IMG/VR virus record: IMGVR_UViG_3300035199_001187
Span: 1-37,271 of that record
Origin: a virus
Reading direction: 5' to 3' (one strand)
DNA: 37,271 bases
Shown here: piece after piece, positions 30,139 through 37,271 of the stretch
Layout of the letters: every line of letters begins with the position of its first letter
Position numbering within the stretch: position 1 is the first letter of the stretch
Translations under genes and position numbers: made by a program
The notes under the pieces: generated by a model
The model's database searches: none
Told to the model about the DNA's origin: nothing
The model's input: the letters and a program-made list of their open reading frames with translations, nothing else

Positions 30139-30694
30139 GCGATCCATTCCTTGGGTCCTGTTGAAGGGAGTGGGCGAGCTGGACGAACGGCAGGCGATTG
30201 ATGCGGTGCACCACCTCACCGAGCAGCACGGGGCTGAAGCGCTGGCCAATGCCGTGGAAGCCCAGGGCGGCGGCACAGAACTCGCTGCAGAACATGCGGT
30301 GCTTGCTGTGCAGGCCGGTGGCGAATAGCTGGCTGAGGAAGATTCCGGCCCAGTCGTAGCCCTTGCCCTGGTGAATTTCGAAGACGTCCTCGATGACGCT
30401 GGGATTGGCCCAGGGCACGGGGATCAGTTCCCAGTGTTCGAGCTTCTGCTCGATGTGTTTGGCGCGCACGCCGCCGTCCATGGCGCTAGCGGAGAGCCAG
30501 CGGCCGTCCGGCATGACGATCTCGCAGTGGCTGTACATGGAGCCGGTCCAGAGCCGGATCAGGCGGTTGAACAGTTGGCCTTTGCCCTTGTAGAGGGCGA
30601 GGAAGATGAGGCCACGGCTGGCATGTTCCGGGGCTGCCGGCGGGGTATCCGCCCGGTGGGCTCCGCAGGGCGGCAGGGGTTCCATCAGTCCCAT
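30131..30694 (-). CDS. Permuted papain-fold (YiiX-like) hydrolase
   Basis: 187 residues in the late operon between X and the holin. After a Pro-rich start it has LALYKGKGQLFNRLIRLWTG, SHCEIVMPDGRW and HRMFCSEFCAAALGFHG. The SHCE histidine and the FCSEF cysteine, in this order, fit the circularly permuted NlpC/P60-like hydrolases such as YiiX. It may cut a peptide or amide bond in peptidoglycan or lipid during entry or lysis; substrate unknown. The start is 30694 or the ATG at 30685, which overlaps the X stop as TGATG. Confidence 0.75.
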   Translation of the reverse strand: MGLMEPLPPCGAHRADTPPAAPEHASRGLIFLALYKGKGQLFNRLIRLWTGSMYSHCEIVMPDGRWLSASAMDGGVRAKHIEQKLEHWELIPVPWANPSVIEDVFEIHQGKGYDWAGIFLSQLFATGLHSKHRMFCSEFCAAALGFHGIGQRFSPVLLGEVVHRINRLPFVQLAHSLQQDPRNGSHA

Positions 30695-30894
30695 AGGTTC
30701 ACCACTTGGCGCTGTTCGGCTTGGGGGGCGGCATCTGGCATCACGACGGCGGTGCCGTGGGGGATCACGGCGCCCAGTTCGGCCAGGCCGGGGTTGGCTT
30801 CGAGGACGGCCTCCGTCACGCCGGCAGTGCGGCCGTAGTGCCGCCAGCAGATGGCGTCGACGGTGTCGCCCTGGTGGGCGATGACAGTGGCCAT
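30685..30894 (-). CDS. X: Tail protein gpX (LysM-like)
   Basis: 69 residues (P2 X 67), phage tail protein X family (PF05489) with a LysM-like fold: IAHQGDTVDAICWRHYGRTA, VTEAVLEANPGLAELGAVIP and HGTAVVMPD. Thought to bind peptidoglycan at the tail tip or to help tail assembly. The ATG at 30894 touches the stop of the gene upstream. Confidence 0.93.
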   Translation of the reverse strand: MATVIAHQGDTVDAICWRHYGRTAGVTEAVLEANPGLAELGAVIPHGTAVVMPDAAPQAEQRQVVNLWD

Positions 30895-31082
30895 CAGGGC
30901 TGCTCCTTCTGGTCCGGGTAGCACCAGGAGCCATCGGGCGAAACGAGAGCGCCGGGAGAGGTGCCGGTCTCGACTTCGCGGCATACGGCGTAGCCCAGGG
31001 GGTGCATGATTTCCCGGTTGATCCGCTCGAGCAGGCCGAGGCGGGAAATCTCGTTCCAGTCGATAACCTTGAGCTTGTCCAT
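30894..31082 (-). CDS. Hypothetical 62-residue late protein between L and X
   Basis: Starts MDKLKVIDWNEISRLGLLER and has a C-terminal half with YAVCREVETGTSPGALVSPD and GSWCYP. Genes like this lie between L and X in other Pseudomonas P2-like phages. No function known to me. The ATG at 31082 touches the L stop, so it is coupled to L. Confidence 0.75.
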   Translation of the reverse strand: MDKLKVIDWNEISRLGLLERINREIMHPLGYAVCREVETGTSPGALVSPDGSWCYPDQKEQP

Positions 31083-31543
31083 CACAGCAGCTCCACGGTG
31101 GTGCGGCTGACGCCCAGCAGGTCGCGGATCGCAAAGCGGGCATCGCGGCGCAGGTCGTCGACGGTGGGGGCGAGCTGCTCGGCGTGCATGGCGCCGTGGC
31201 GGGAGGTGTCGACGTTGGGGAAACGCTCGGCCACTTCGGCACCCGCGCTGCAGTAGATGGCGCGGCGGTATGTGGCAACGAGTTCGCTTTCGCCGTTGAT
31301 CTGGTCGGCAGGTACGTCGGCCAGCTTGGTGTGGCCATCGGCCTGGCAGGCCAGCTTGTAAGCCCGGAGCTCGCGGTTGACGTTGACCATGGCGGCGATC
31401 ACCGCCTCGGTGAGACGTTCGGTGGTGATGCCGGGCTCCAGGCGCATGGCGGCGCGGACGGCATCGCCCTCGATGTCGGGCCAGAATCCATCGTTGGTCA
31501 GGGTGACGGGCGCAACGGTGCCGCTGGCGACGAATCCGCTCAT
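31082..31543 (-). CDS. L: Head completion protein gpL
   Basis: 153 residues (P2 L 169), phage head completion family (PF05926): NDGFWPDIEGDAVRAAMRLE, VTVNVNRELR-like MVNVNRELRAYKLACQADG, and ELVATYRRAIYCSAGAEVAE. Closes the head after packaging. The 104 bases to M (31544-31647) hold no gene, only a weak CCCCG/CGGGG hairpin. Confidence 0.92.
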   Translation of the reverse strand: MSGFVASGTVAPVTLTNDGFWPDIEGDAVRAAMRLEPGITTERLTEAVIAAMVNVNRELRAYKLACQADGHTKLADVPADQINGESELVATYRRAIYCSAGAEVAERFPNVDTSRHGAMHAEQLAPTVDDLRRDARFAIRDLLGVSRTTVELL

Positions 31544-31647
31544 GGTCAGGCCTTGAATAAGTCGGCGGTGGTCGGGGCTTCACAGCCAGGGAAGGAGAAA
31601 CCCTGCTGATCCGCCCCGAGCCGCCGGGGTTGCGGGGGACCGCTCGG

Positions 31648-32349
31648 TTAGCTGGCTGGGCCAGCGTGTTTCTTGAGGAGGCGCTCGGCGCGCTCCAGGT
31701 CTTTCTTGCCGCCGCAGCTGGGGTGCAGGGTGATCGCCTGCTTGAGCAGGTCGATACCGGCTTGCAGCTGTCCGGGCCGGCCCGGGTTCTCGTCGGTGAT
31801 GCCGTTCAGGGTGGCTTTGCTAAGGGCGAGCATGAGCTTGGCGCGGGCCTCGTCCGGCATGTCTTGGTCGGCGGTGAGCGTGGCGGCACGGATGAGGGTA
31901 TCCACCGGGAAAGTGCCACCGGCCTTCTGGGCTTTGAGCGCGGCTTCCGCCACGTCCTCAGCCACCAGGCAACCTGTGGTGCGCTTGAATCGGTCGTTCA
32001 TCTTCAACCCGTGCTGGAGGACGTACTCGGCAATGTCCAGTCCGCCGACAAAGTCACCAGCATCGAAGCGCCAGACCATGATGGTGGTGAGCACGTCGTC
32101 CTGGGCGCCCTTGCCCGCCTCGATCACGCCAGCCACATACGGGGTGTAGTCCGGTAGCAGCTTTTCCTTGAGCACGGCCTTGCCCTGGGTGGACTGCACC
32201 TGTTTCAGGCGCAGCCCGTCCTGGTGGAGCTTGGCGAGCATCAGCTCATAGCTGGTGGCGCCTTCCATCGGCGCTGCGGGGGCGATGCGCGCCGCCTCCT
32301 GGGCGGCACGCTTACGCAGCTGGGTACGTTGGGCAAGGGTCAGGGACAT
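31648..32349 (-). CDS. M: Terminase endonuclease subunit gpM
   Basis: 233 residues (P2 M 247), phage small terminase subunit family (PF05944): MSLTLAQRTQLRKRAAQEAA, YELMLAKLHQDGLRLKQVQS, LKEKLLPDYTPYVAGVIEAG, VLTTIMVWRFDAGD and the C-terminal RAERLLKK. Cuts at cos with P. Located between N and L as in P2. Confidence 0.93.
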   Translation of the reverse strand: MSLTLAQRTQLRKRAAQEAARIAPAAPMEGATSYELMLAKLHQDGLRLKQVQSTQGKAVLKEKLLPDYTPYVAGVIEAGKGAQDDVLTTIMVWRFDAGDFVGGLDIAEYVLQHGLKMNDRFKRTTGCLVAEDVAEAALKAQKAGGTFPVDTLIRAATLTADQDMPDEARAKLMLALSKATLNGITDENPGRPGQLQAGIDLLKQAITLHPSCGGKKDLERAERLLKKHAGPAS

Positions 32350-32352
32350 GGC

Positions 32353-33423
32353 TTAGGCCTCGCTCGGAGCCGGGTAGGTCATGGCCTCGATGTTCTCCAC
32401 CAAGGCCACGGCGCCGAAGTCTTCAATGACATAGGCGTCATTGCTGGACTGGTAATCGGCGATGCGGTCGAACTCTGGCTCGTCCTTGATGTGACGGCGT
32501 CGGGCGCCTTCTTGCCAGTAGATAGAGAGGTTCTTCAGGAAGGTGACCAGTACGGTGCCCTCCGGGAAGAACGGAGCATCGACCACCGGCAGGCCACCCA
32601 GGCGGGCGCGGCTAACAATCTCCTGGGCGGCGTTCTCCTCCTGGTTGGACGCGGCGCCTTTCTCCACGGCCTTGAGCAGCTTCTCGTGCATCAGGTCGCG
32701 GCTTACCAGCACGACCAGGTCAGGGCGGGAACGATGCCATGGGGCAAGCAGCTGGATAGCGTCGAACACCAGGCCATCGAGGGTCTGGTAGTCGCCGCTG
32801 ATTTCGGTGTCGACACCTGCCACCTTGATGACCTTGGTGGCGCCGACGGTGACCTTACCGGCGACGGCACCATCGTCGATAACCTGGTCGGGGGCCGAGG
32901 CGCGGATCTTCTGCAGCCAACCGATGTTCACGTCTTGAAGCAGCGGGTTGGCATTGCGGTCGGTGGCCACCGCAGCGCTGGTACCGTTGAAGCCGATCAT
33001 GATGCGGTCCAGGGCCTGCCGCTCGATAATGGCGTTGGTCAGGCGCACCTGGAAGTCCGGGAACTTGGCCCAGGCGTCGAGCAGCGAGTAGGGGAAGGCA
33101 GTGTCAAAGTTGGTCTGCTTGCAGGTGTAGCTGTCTTTGGTCAGTTGCGCGACGTTGGCCGGGGTGCGGCGATTGCCGCCCGCAGTGTTGGTGCGGCCGG
33201 CGACCGGGCCATTGACGCCGGCGAGCAGAGCTTCACCTTCCTGGTCGTTGACGCCAATCAGGTTGATGGCCTTGAGGAGCGCGCTGGACTCCTGCATGGC
33301 ACTTTCCAGCGTCTGCTGCACGCTGGGGGTGACGTTGAATTTCTCGGTGGCACTGGCCACGCCATTGAGCAGGGCGATCTGCGCGGCCAGGGCAGTAAAG
33401 GCGAGGCGGGTTGCGTTACGCAT
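32353..33423 (-). CDS. N: Major capsid protein gpN
   Basis: 356 residues (P2 N 357), P2 major capsid family (PF05125). MRNATRLAFTALAAQIALLN start; NLIGVNDQEGEA-like region LKAINLIGVNDQEGEALLAG, LDRIMIGFNGTSAAVATDRN, DLVVLVSRDLMHEKLLK and YVIEDFGAVALVENIEAM. Processed by gpO at the N-terminus in P2. Strongest structural gene of the O operon. Confidence 0.95.
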   Translation of the reverse strand: MRNATRLAFTALAAQIALLNGVASATEKFNVTPSVQQTLESAMQESSALLKAINLIGVNDQEGEALLAGVNGPVAGRTNTAGGNRRTPANVAQLTKDSYTCKQTNFDTAFPYSLLDAWAKFPDFQVRLTNAIIERQALDRIMIGFNGTSAAVATDRNANPLLQDVNIGWLQKIRASAPDQVIDDGAVAGKVTVGATKVIKVAGVDTEISGDYQTLDGLVFDAIQLLAPWHRSRPDLVVLVSRDLMHEKLLKAVEKGAASNQEENAAQEIVSRARLGGLPVVDAPFFPEGTVLVTFLKNLSIYWQEGARRRHIKDEPEFDRIADYQSSNDAYVIEDFGAVALVENIEAMTYPAPSEA

Positions 33424-33455
33424 GGGGTGTTCTCCGGGAGTCGGGCTGGGTTGGG

Positions 33456-34307
33456 TCAGAACTTGGTCAGCACTTTGCCGTCGCCGCCGGTGGCGGGCGG
33501 GCGCTGGTGTTGGCTGTGGTCTTCGGTTTCACCCAGACGCTTGACCAGGTCGGCGAACTCGCCGGCCAGTTTTTCGTGGGCGGTTTTCAGGGCAGCGAGC
33601 TTGGTTTGCTCGGCGGTGAAGGCGTCGCCCTGTTCCTTGGCGTGCGAGGCCAAGGCCTCAACTGCTTCGGTCAGCTCGGAGAATTGGGCGTCATCCTTGA
33701 CCGACTTGTCCTTGCTCTTGCCGAGGGCCTCCATCACCCGGTTGAACAGGCCCAGGGCCTTGTTCTCTGGCTCGGTGACTTCCTCGAATTCGATGACCGC
33801 CTCTTCTGCGGCCGTGAACAGGTTGTCCTTGTCCTGTTTGCGGCTGGTCAGGGTGCCGTGCTTGGCGCTGAACTGGAGCGCCTCGGTGCCCAGGCTGGCC
33901 GGGGTGTCGGTGACGGCCAGTCCAACCAGGTACGCCTTGCCGGTATCGGCGAAGCTGGGGTTGATCTCGACGGAGGTGTAGATCTTCTGCTTCTGCTTGT
34001 TCAGGGCCAGCAGGGCCGCGTTAGGCTCCAACTGGGCAAACAAGGCGAGCTTCTTCGCGCCGTTGATCTCGACCTCTTCGGCCTTGCACGCAAGCACGTC
34101 GCCATAGGCGCCGAACTCGCCGCCTGGCCAGGCCCATTGGATGTGCTCGCAGTTGATGCGCGCGCCGTAAGTGTTGGGGCTGTACTGGGCTGCCATTTGC
34201 TCGATCCAGGCGCGCTCGATGTTGCGGCCGTCGGTAGTGGCGCCTTCTACGGCGACACGGAACCATTTGGAGCGGAACTTCTTGGCGGGGGCGGTGCTTG
34301 CGGCCAT
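33456..34307 (-). CDS. O: Capsid scaffold and protease gpO
   Basis: 283 residues (P2 O 284), GPO family (PF05929). N-terminal serine protease: KWFRVAVEGATTDGRNIERA, YGARINCEHIQWAWPGGEFG (the conserved His is in INCEHI) and KQKIYTSVEINPSFADTGKA with the probable catalytic Ser. The C-terminal third is a helical scaffold. Starts at ATG 34307 after GAGGA; first gene of the O operon, 98 bases from the dyad. Confidence 0.94.
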   Translation of the reverse strand: MAASTAPAKKFRSKWFRVAVEGATTDGRNIERAWIEQMAAQYSPNTYGARINCEHIQWAWPGGEFGAYGDVLACKAEEVEINGAKKLALFAQLEPNAALLALNKQKQKIYTSVEINPSFADTGKAYLVGLAVTDTPASLGTEALQFSAKHGTLTSRKQDKDNLFTAAEEAVIEFEEVTEPENKALGLFNRVMEALGKSKDKSVKDDAQFSELTEAVEALASHAKEQGDAFTAEQTKLAALKTAHEKLAGEFADLVKRLGETEDHSQHQRPPATGGDGKVLTKF

Positions 34308-34393
34308 GCGGGCTGTCCTCGATGCGGTGGCGGCGATTGCCGTTGCGTTGAGGGCATGGTCGGCAGCTGGCGGTGCTGCGGCAACGCGCGTTG

Positions 34394-34416
34394 CCTGTAG
34401 GAAGGACTGCTACAGG
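34394..34416. promoter_or_regulatory. Probable Ogr site / divergent late promoters P_O and P_P
   Basis: A perfect dyad CCTGTAG-N9-CTACAGG in the 154-base gap between the divergent O and P genes. It is centred 57 bases before the P start, exactly as before V, and 98 bases before the O start. P2 has two late promoters here; only one dyad is seen, so it may serve both directions. No other gene lies in 34308-34461. Confidence 0.75.
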
Positions 34417-34461
34417 GCGCGGTGGTAGGGGCTCACGCGCGCGACCGGCAGCATCGGCGCC

Positions 34462-36219
34462 ATGAATGCCATAGTCGATTTGCCCACCGATCCTCGACGC
34501 CATGCCAAGCACCTGTATTGGCAGGGCTTCCGTGTCTGTGAGATCGCGGAGCTGACGGGGGAGAAGGAACGGACCCTGCACAGCTGGAAGGCGCGGGACG
34601 AATGGGACCGCGCCAGCCCGCTGGAGCGTATCCAGGCCGCCACCGAGGCCCGTCTTGTCCAGTTGATCCTGAAGGACCCGAAGAGCGGGGCGGACTACAA
34701 GGAAATCGACCTGCTCGGCCGGCAGCTGGAGCGGCAAGCGCGGATTCAGCGGTACCAGGACGGCGGCACCGAATCCGACCTCAACCCCGAGCTGGCGAAG
34801 CGCAACGCCGGGGAGAAGCGTAAGCCGAAGCGCAATGACATCACAGAGGATATGGTCGAGAAACTCACCGAGGCCTTCCTCGATGAGTGCTTCGACTACC
34901 AGAAGGACTGGTATCGCGCCGGCAACCAGCGCACCCGGGCGATTCTCAAGAGCCGGCAGATTGGCGCCACCTTCTACTTCGCCCGCGAGGCGCTGATTGA
35001 CGCCCTGACCACGGGGCGCAACCAGATCTTCCTGTCGGCCTCGAAGAACCAGGCACACATTTTCAAGGCCTATATCCAGGCCTTCGCCCGCGACGTGGCG
35101 GGTGTCGAACTCACGGGCGATCCGATCCTATTGCCCAACGGCGCCGAGCTGCACTTCCTGGGGACCAACGCCCGTACCGCCCAGGGCTACCACGGCAACT
35201 TCTACTTCGACGAATTCTTCTGGACCTACAAGTTCAAGGAGCTGAACAAGGTCGCCTCCGGCATGGCGATGCAGAAGCGCTATCGCCGGACCTACTTCTC
35301 GACGCCCAGCTCGATGGCCCATGAGGCCTACACCTTCTGGACCGGCGAGCGCTTCAACAAGGGCAAGCCCGCTGCCCAGCGCATCGAGATCGACGTCAGC
35401 CACGACGCCCTGCAGATGGGGCGGCTGTGCGACGACGGTATCTGGCGCCAGATTGTGACCATCCTAGATGCCGAGGGCCGGGGTTGCGACCTGTTCGACC
35501 TGGACGAGCTGCGCCGCGAGTACGACGCCGAGGCGTTCCAGAACCTGCTGATGTGCCAGTTCGTCGACGACGGGGCGAGCATCTTCCCGCTCAGCATGTT
35601 GCAGCCCTGCATGGTCGACAGCTGGGAGCTGTGGGGGGATGACTACAAGCCCTTCGCGCTGCGCCCGTTTGGCGATCGCCAGGTGTGGCTGGGTTATGAC
35701 CCGGCCGAGAGCGGCGACAGCGCCGGCCTGGTGGTGGTGGCACCGCCGCTGGTACCGGGCGGGCAATTCCGGGTGCTGGAGCGGTTTCAGTTCCGCGGCA
35801 TGGACTTCACCGTCCAGGCCGAGACCATCAGGAAGGTGACCCAGCGCTACTGGGTCACCTATATCGGCATCGACATCACCGGCATCGGCTCTGCCGTGGC
35901 CCAGCTGGTGAAGCAGTTTTTCCCCAACCTGACCACCTTCAGCTACTCGCCGGAGGTGAAAACGCGCCTGGTGATGAAGGCCTGGGACGTGATCCGCAAC
36001 GGGCGCCTGGAGTTCGATGCCGGCCACGTCGATATCGCCCAGTCGCTGATGGCCATCCGCAAGACCGTCACGCCCGGCGGACGGCAGTTCACCTACACCG
36101 CCGGCCGTACTGAATCGACCGGCCATGCCGACTTGGCCTGGGCCCTTTTCCACGCACTGCACAACGAGCCGCTGGAGGGCCAGACCGTGGCCAACACCGG
36201 CATCATGGAGATCTACTGA
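34462..36219 (+). CDS. P: Terminase ATPase subunit gpP
   Basis: 585 residues (P2 P 590). N-terminal helix-turn-helix (about 20-45: GFRVCEIAELTGEKERTLHS), a Walker A-like loop LKSRQIGAT (162-170), Walker B FYFDEF (247-252) and a C-terminal nuclease-fold region with acidic residues in GYDPAESGD, GIDITGIGSA and GHADLAWA. Packages DNA from cos with M. It begins ATGAATGCC after a leader almost the same as that of V, without a visible Shine-Dalgarno sequence. Stop overlaps the Q start. Confidence 0.95.
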   Translation: MNAIVDLPTDPRRHAKHLYWQGFRVCEIAELTGEKERTLHSWKARDEWDRASPLERIQAATEARLVQLILKDPKSGADYKEIDLLGRQLERQARIQRYQDGGTESDLNPELAKRNAGEKRKPKRNDITEDMVEKLTEAFLDECFDYQKDWYRAGNQRTRAILKSRQIGATFYFAREALIDALTTGRNQIFLSASKNQAHIFKAYIQAFARDVAGVELTGDPILLPNGAELHFLGTNARTAQGYHGNFYFDEFFWTYKFKELNKVASGMAMQKRYRRTYFSTPSSMAHEAYTFWTGERFNKGKPAAQRIEIDVSHDALQMGRLCDDGIWRQIVTILDAEGRGCDLFDLDELRREYDAEAFQNLLMCQFVDDGASIFPLSMLQPCMVDSWELWGDDYKPFALRPFGDRQVWLGYDPAESGDSAGLVVVAPPLVPGGQFRVLERFQFRGMDFTVQAETIRKVTQRYWVTYIGIDITGIGSAVAQLVKQFFPNLTTFSYSPEVKTRLVMKAWDVIRNGRLEFDAGHVDIAQSLMAIRKTVTPGGRQFTYTAGRTESTGHADLAWALFHALHNEPLEGQTVANTGIMEIY

Positions 36220-37271
36220 TGAGCAAACGGCGCAACCGCCACCAGCCGGTGGCCACCACGGAACCGGCCCGCGAGGGCGAACTATTGGTGAAGGAGGAGG
36301 GCGGCCAGTCGGTGGCCTTCACCTTTGGCGATCCGGTACCGGTGCTCGATGGGCGGGAGATCCTCGACTACTTGGAGTGCTGGGCCAATGGTCGCTGGTA
36401 CGAGCCGCCGCTTTCCCTGGACGGCCTGGCCAAGGCCACGCGGGCCAGCGTCTACCTGCAGTCCGGGCTCAACTTCAAACGCAACATGCTGGCGAAGTCG
36501 TTCATCCCTCACCGGTTGCTGTCGCGTCAGGCCTTCGAGCAGTTCGCCCTGGACTGGCTGACCTTCGGCAACGCCTACCTGGAGAAGCGCGACAACATGC
36601 TCGGCCGTGCCTTGGGGTTGCAGCCGACACTGGCGAAGTACATGCGCAGAGGGGTGGAGTCGGGCACTTACTTCCAGGTGAGGGGCTGGCGGGACGAGCA
36701 CGAATTCAAGCCCGGAAGCATCTGCCACCTGCGCGAGGCGGACGTTAACCAGGAGATCTACGGCTTGCCGGAATGGCTGTCGGCCCTGCAAAGCGCGCTG
36801 CTCAACGAGAGCGCCACGCTGTTCCGCCGCAAGTACTACCAGAACGGCAGCCATGCCGGCTTCATCCTGTACATGACCGACGCCGCCCAGAACGAGCAGT
36901 TCGTCGACGACCTGCGTTCGGCCATGCGCAACAGCAAGGGCCCGGGCAACTTCCGCAACCTGTTCATGTACGCCCCTGGCGGCAAGAAGGACGGCCTGCA
37001 GCTGATCCCCATCAGCGAGGTGGCGGCCAAGGACGACTTCGGCGCGATCAAGAACATCAGCCGCGACGACCTGCTCGCCTCCCTGCGGATACCGCCCCAG
37101 TTGATGGGTATCGTTCCGCAGAACGCCGGGGGCTTCGGCTCCATCCGCGAGGCCACGGAGATCTGGACGCTCAACGAGCTGGAGCCGATCCAGGCGCGCT
37201 TGGTGCAGGTCAACGAGTGGCTGGGGGAGGAGGTGGTGCGGTTCAGGCCATTCGAGATGCCCGCCAGCTAG
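36219..37271 (+). CDS. Q: Portal protein gpQ
   Basis: 350 residues, complete (stop codon TAG at the last base of the window); P2 Q has 344. Phage portal family (PBSX/P2 type): FTFGDPVPVLDGREILDYLE, WYEPPLSLDGLAKATRASVY, FALDWLTFGNAYLEKRDNM, HLREADVNQEIYGLPEWLSA and RIPPQLMGIVPQNAGGFGS. Forms the head vertex for packaging and tail joining. The ATG is coupled to P. Confidence 0.95.
   Translation: MSKRRNRHQPVATTEPAREGELLVKEEGGQSVAFTFGDPVPVLDGREILDYLECWANGRWYEPPLSLDGLAKATRASVYLQSGLNFKRNMLAKSFIPHRLLSRQAFEQFALDWLTFGNAYLEKRDNMLGRALGLQPTLAKYMRRGVESGTYFQVRGWRDEHEFKPGSICHLREADVNQEIYGLPEWLSALQSALLNESATLFRRKYYQNGSHAGFILYMTDAAQNEQFVDDLRSAMRNSKGPGNFRNLFMYAPGGKKDGLQLIPISEVAAKDDFGAIKNISRDDLLASLRIPPQLMGIVPQNAGGFGSIREATEIWTLNELEPIQARLVQVNEWLGEEVVRFRPFEMPAS

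Larger units (their letters stand above)
1332..37271. mobile_element. P2/phiCTX-like prophage, right end outside window
   Basis: A nearly full set of P2-family virion genes (Q, P, O, N, M, L, X, R, S, V, W, J, I, H, FI, FII, E, T, U, D), lysis genes, an integrase beside a tRNA-derived att site, a repressor switch and an early operon lie without host genes between them. The left boundary is the 45-bp tRNA-Thr 3' end at 1332-1376. The right boundary is not in the window, which ends at the last base of the portal gene. No virion gene is visibly broken, so the prophage may be functional. Gene order differs from P2: the control and early block lies beside D, and Q lies at the outer end. Confidence 0.95.

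Noticed and set aside
32224-33981. 585-codon plus-strand open frame across M, N and O
   Set aside because: Shadow of the capsid genes; no ribosome binding site and no family features.
21724-34416. The CTGTAG dyads as ordinary Pseudomonas REP elements
   Set aside because: Chromosomal REPs also often start GTAGGAGCG, but their arms and loop differ and they are not confined to late promoter positions. The three copies here sit only at the expected late control regions; not fully excluded.
1-37271. KOPS-like GGGNAGGG sites as targets of the FtsK-gamma protein
   Set aside because: A few matches on each strand were seen in passing, but this is about what chance gives in such GC-rich DNA and no cluster was noticed.

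Overview
The window is almost entirely one prophage of the P2/phiCTX type in a GC-rich Pseudomonas-like chromosome. The host call rests on base composition, a tRNA-Thr(TGT)-type attachment site, the IS3 element and the character of the phage proteins; the species cannot be named. The prophage starts at 1332, where 45 bp matching the 3' end of tRNA-Thr lie next to the integrase, and runs past the right edge, because the window stops exactly at the stop codon of the portal gene. The second att site, the intact tRNA and cos are not visible. Left of the att site are a tRNA-type terminator and a frameshifted IS3-family element cut by the window edge.

Layout. 1495-12225 (minus strand) is one long early operon read leftward from the control region: a BcepMu gp16-like regulator, a YmfL-like regulator, an Ogr/Delta-type late activator, a primase-helicase, a set of small unknown genes, an orphan FtsK-gamma protein, a C5 cytosine methyltransferase, small accessory genes, and finally DUF4224 and the integrase. 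Most genes overlap by a few bases (ATGA-type). Where they do not, a hairpin and a strong Shine-Dalgarno sequence, repeated four times, separate them. 12226-12310 is the switch, with an early promoter whose -35/-10 spacer is an 18-bp palindrome. 12311-14810 (plus strand) carries a CI-type repressor, a secreted small protein, an AT-rich two-gene cargo (membrane-anchored GAF protein plus partner) ending in a clear terminator, and a 60-residue protein resembling the repressor tail.

14840-34307 (minus strand) is a complete P2-type virion and lysis set, in order from the right: O N M L X, holin, endolysin, spanins, R S, V W J I H, a fibre chaperone, FI FII E/E' T U D. P and Q lie divergently at 34462-37271 (plus strand).

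How it works together. The repressor and gp16-like protein decide lysogeny. The early operon makes the replication protein and the Ogr activator. Ogr is then inferred to switch on the late operons through a dyad (CCTGTAG-N9-CTACAGG) present at the three places where P2 has its late promoters: the O/P divergence, before V and before FI. Points for a second look are this dyad and the near-identical P and V leaders, the repeated hairpin-SD cassettes, the GAF cargo pair, the orphan FtsK-gamma protein, the repeat-containing methyltransferase, and the pairing of a P2-type virion with a primase-helicase replication module.
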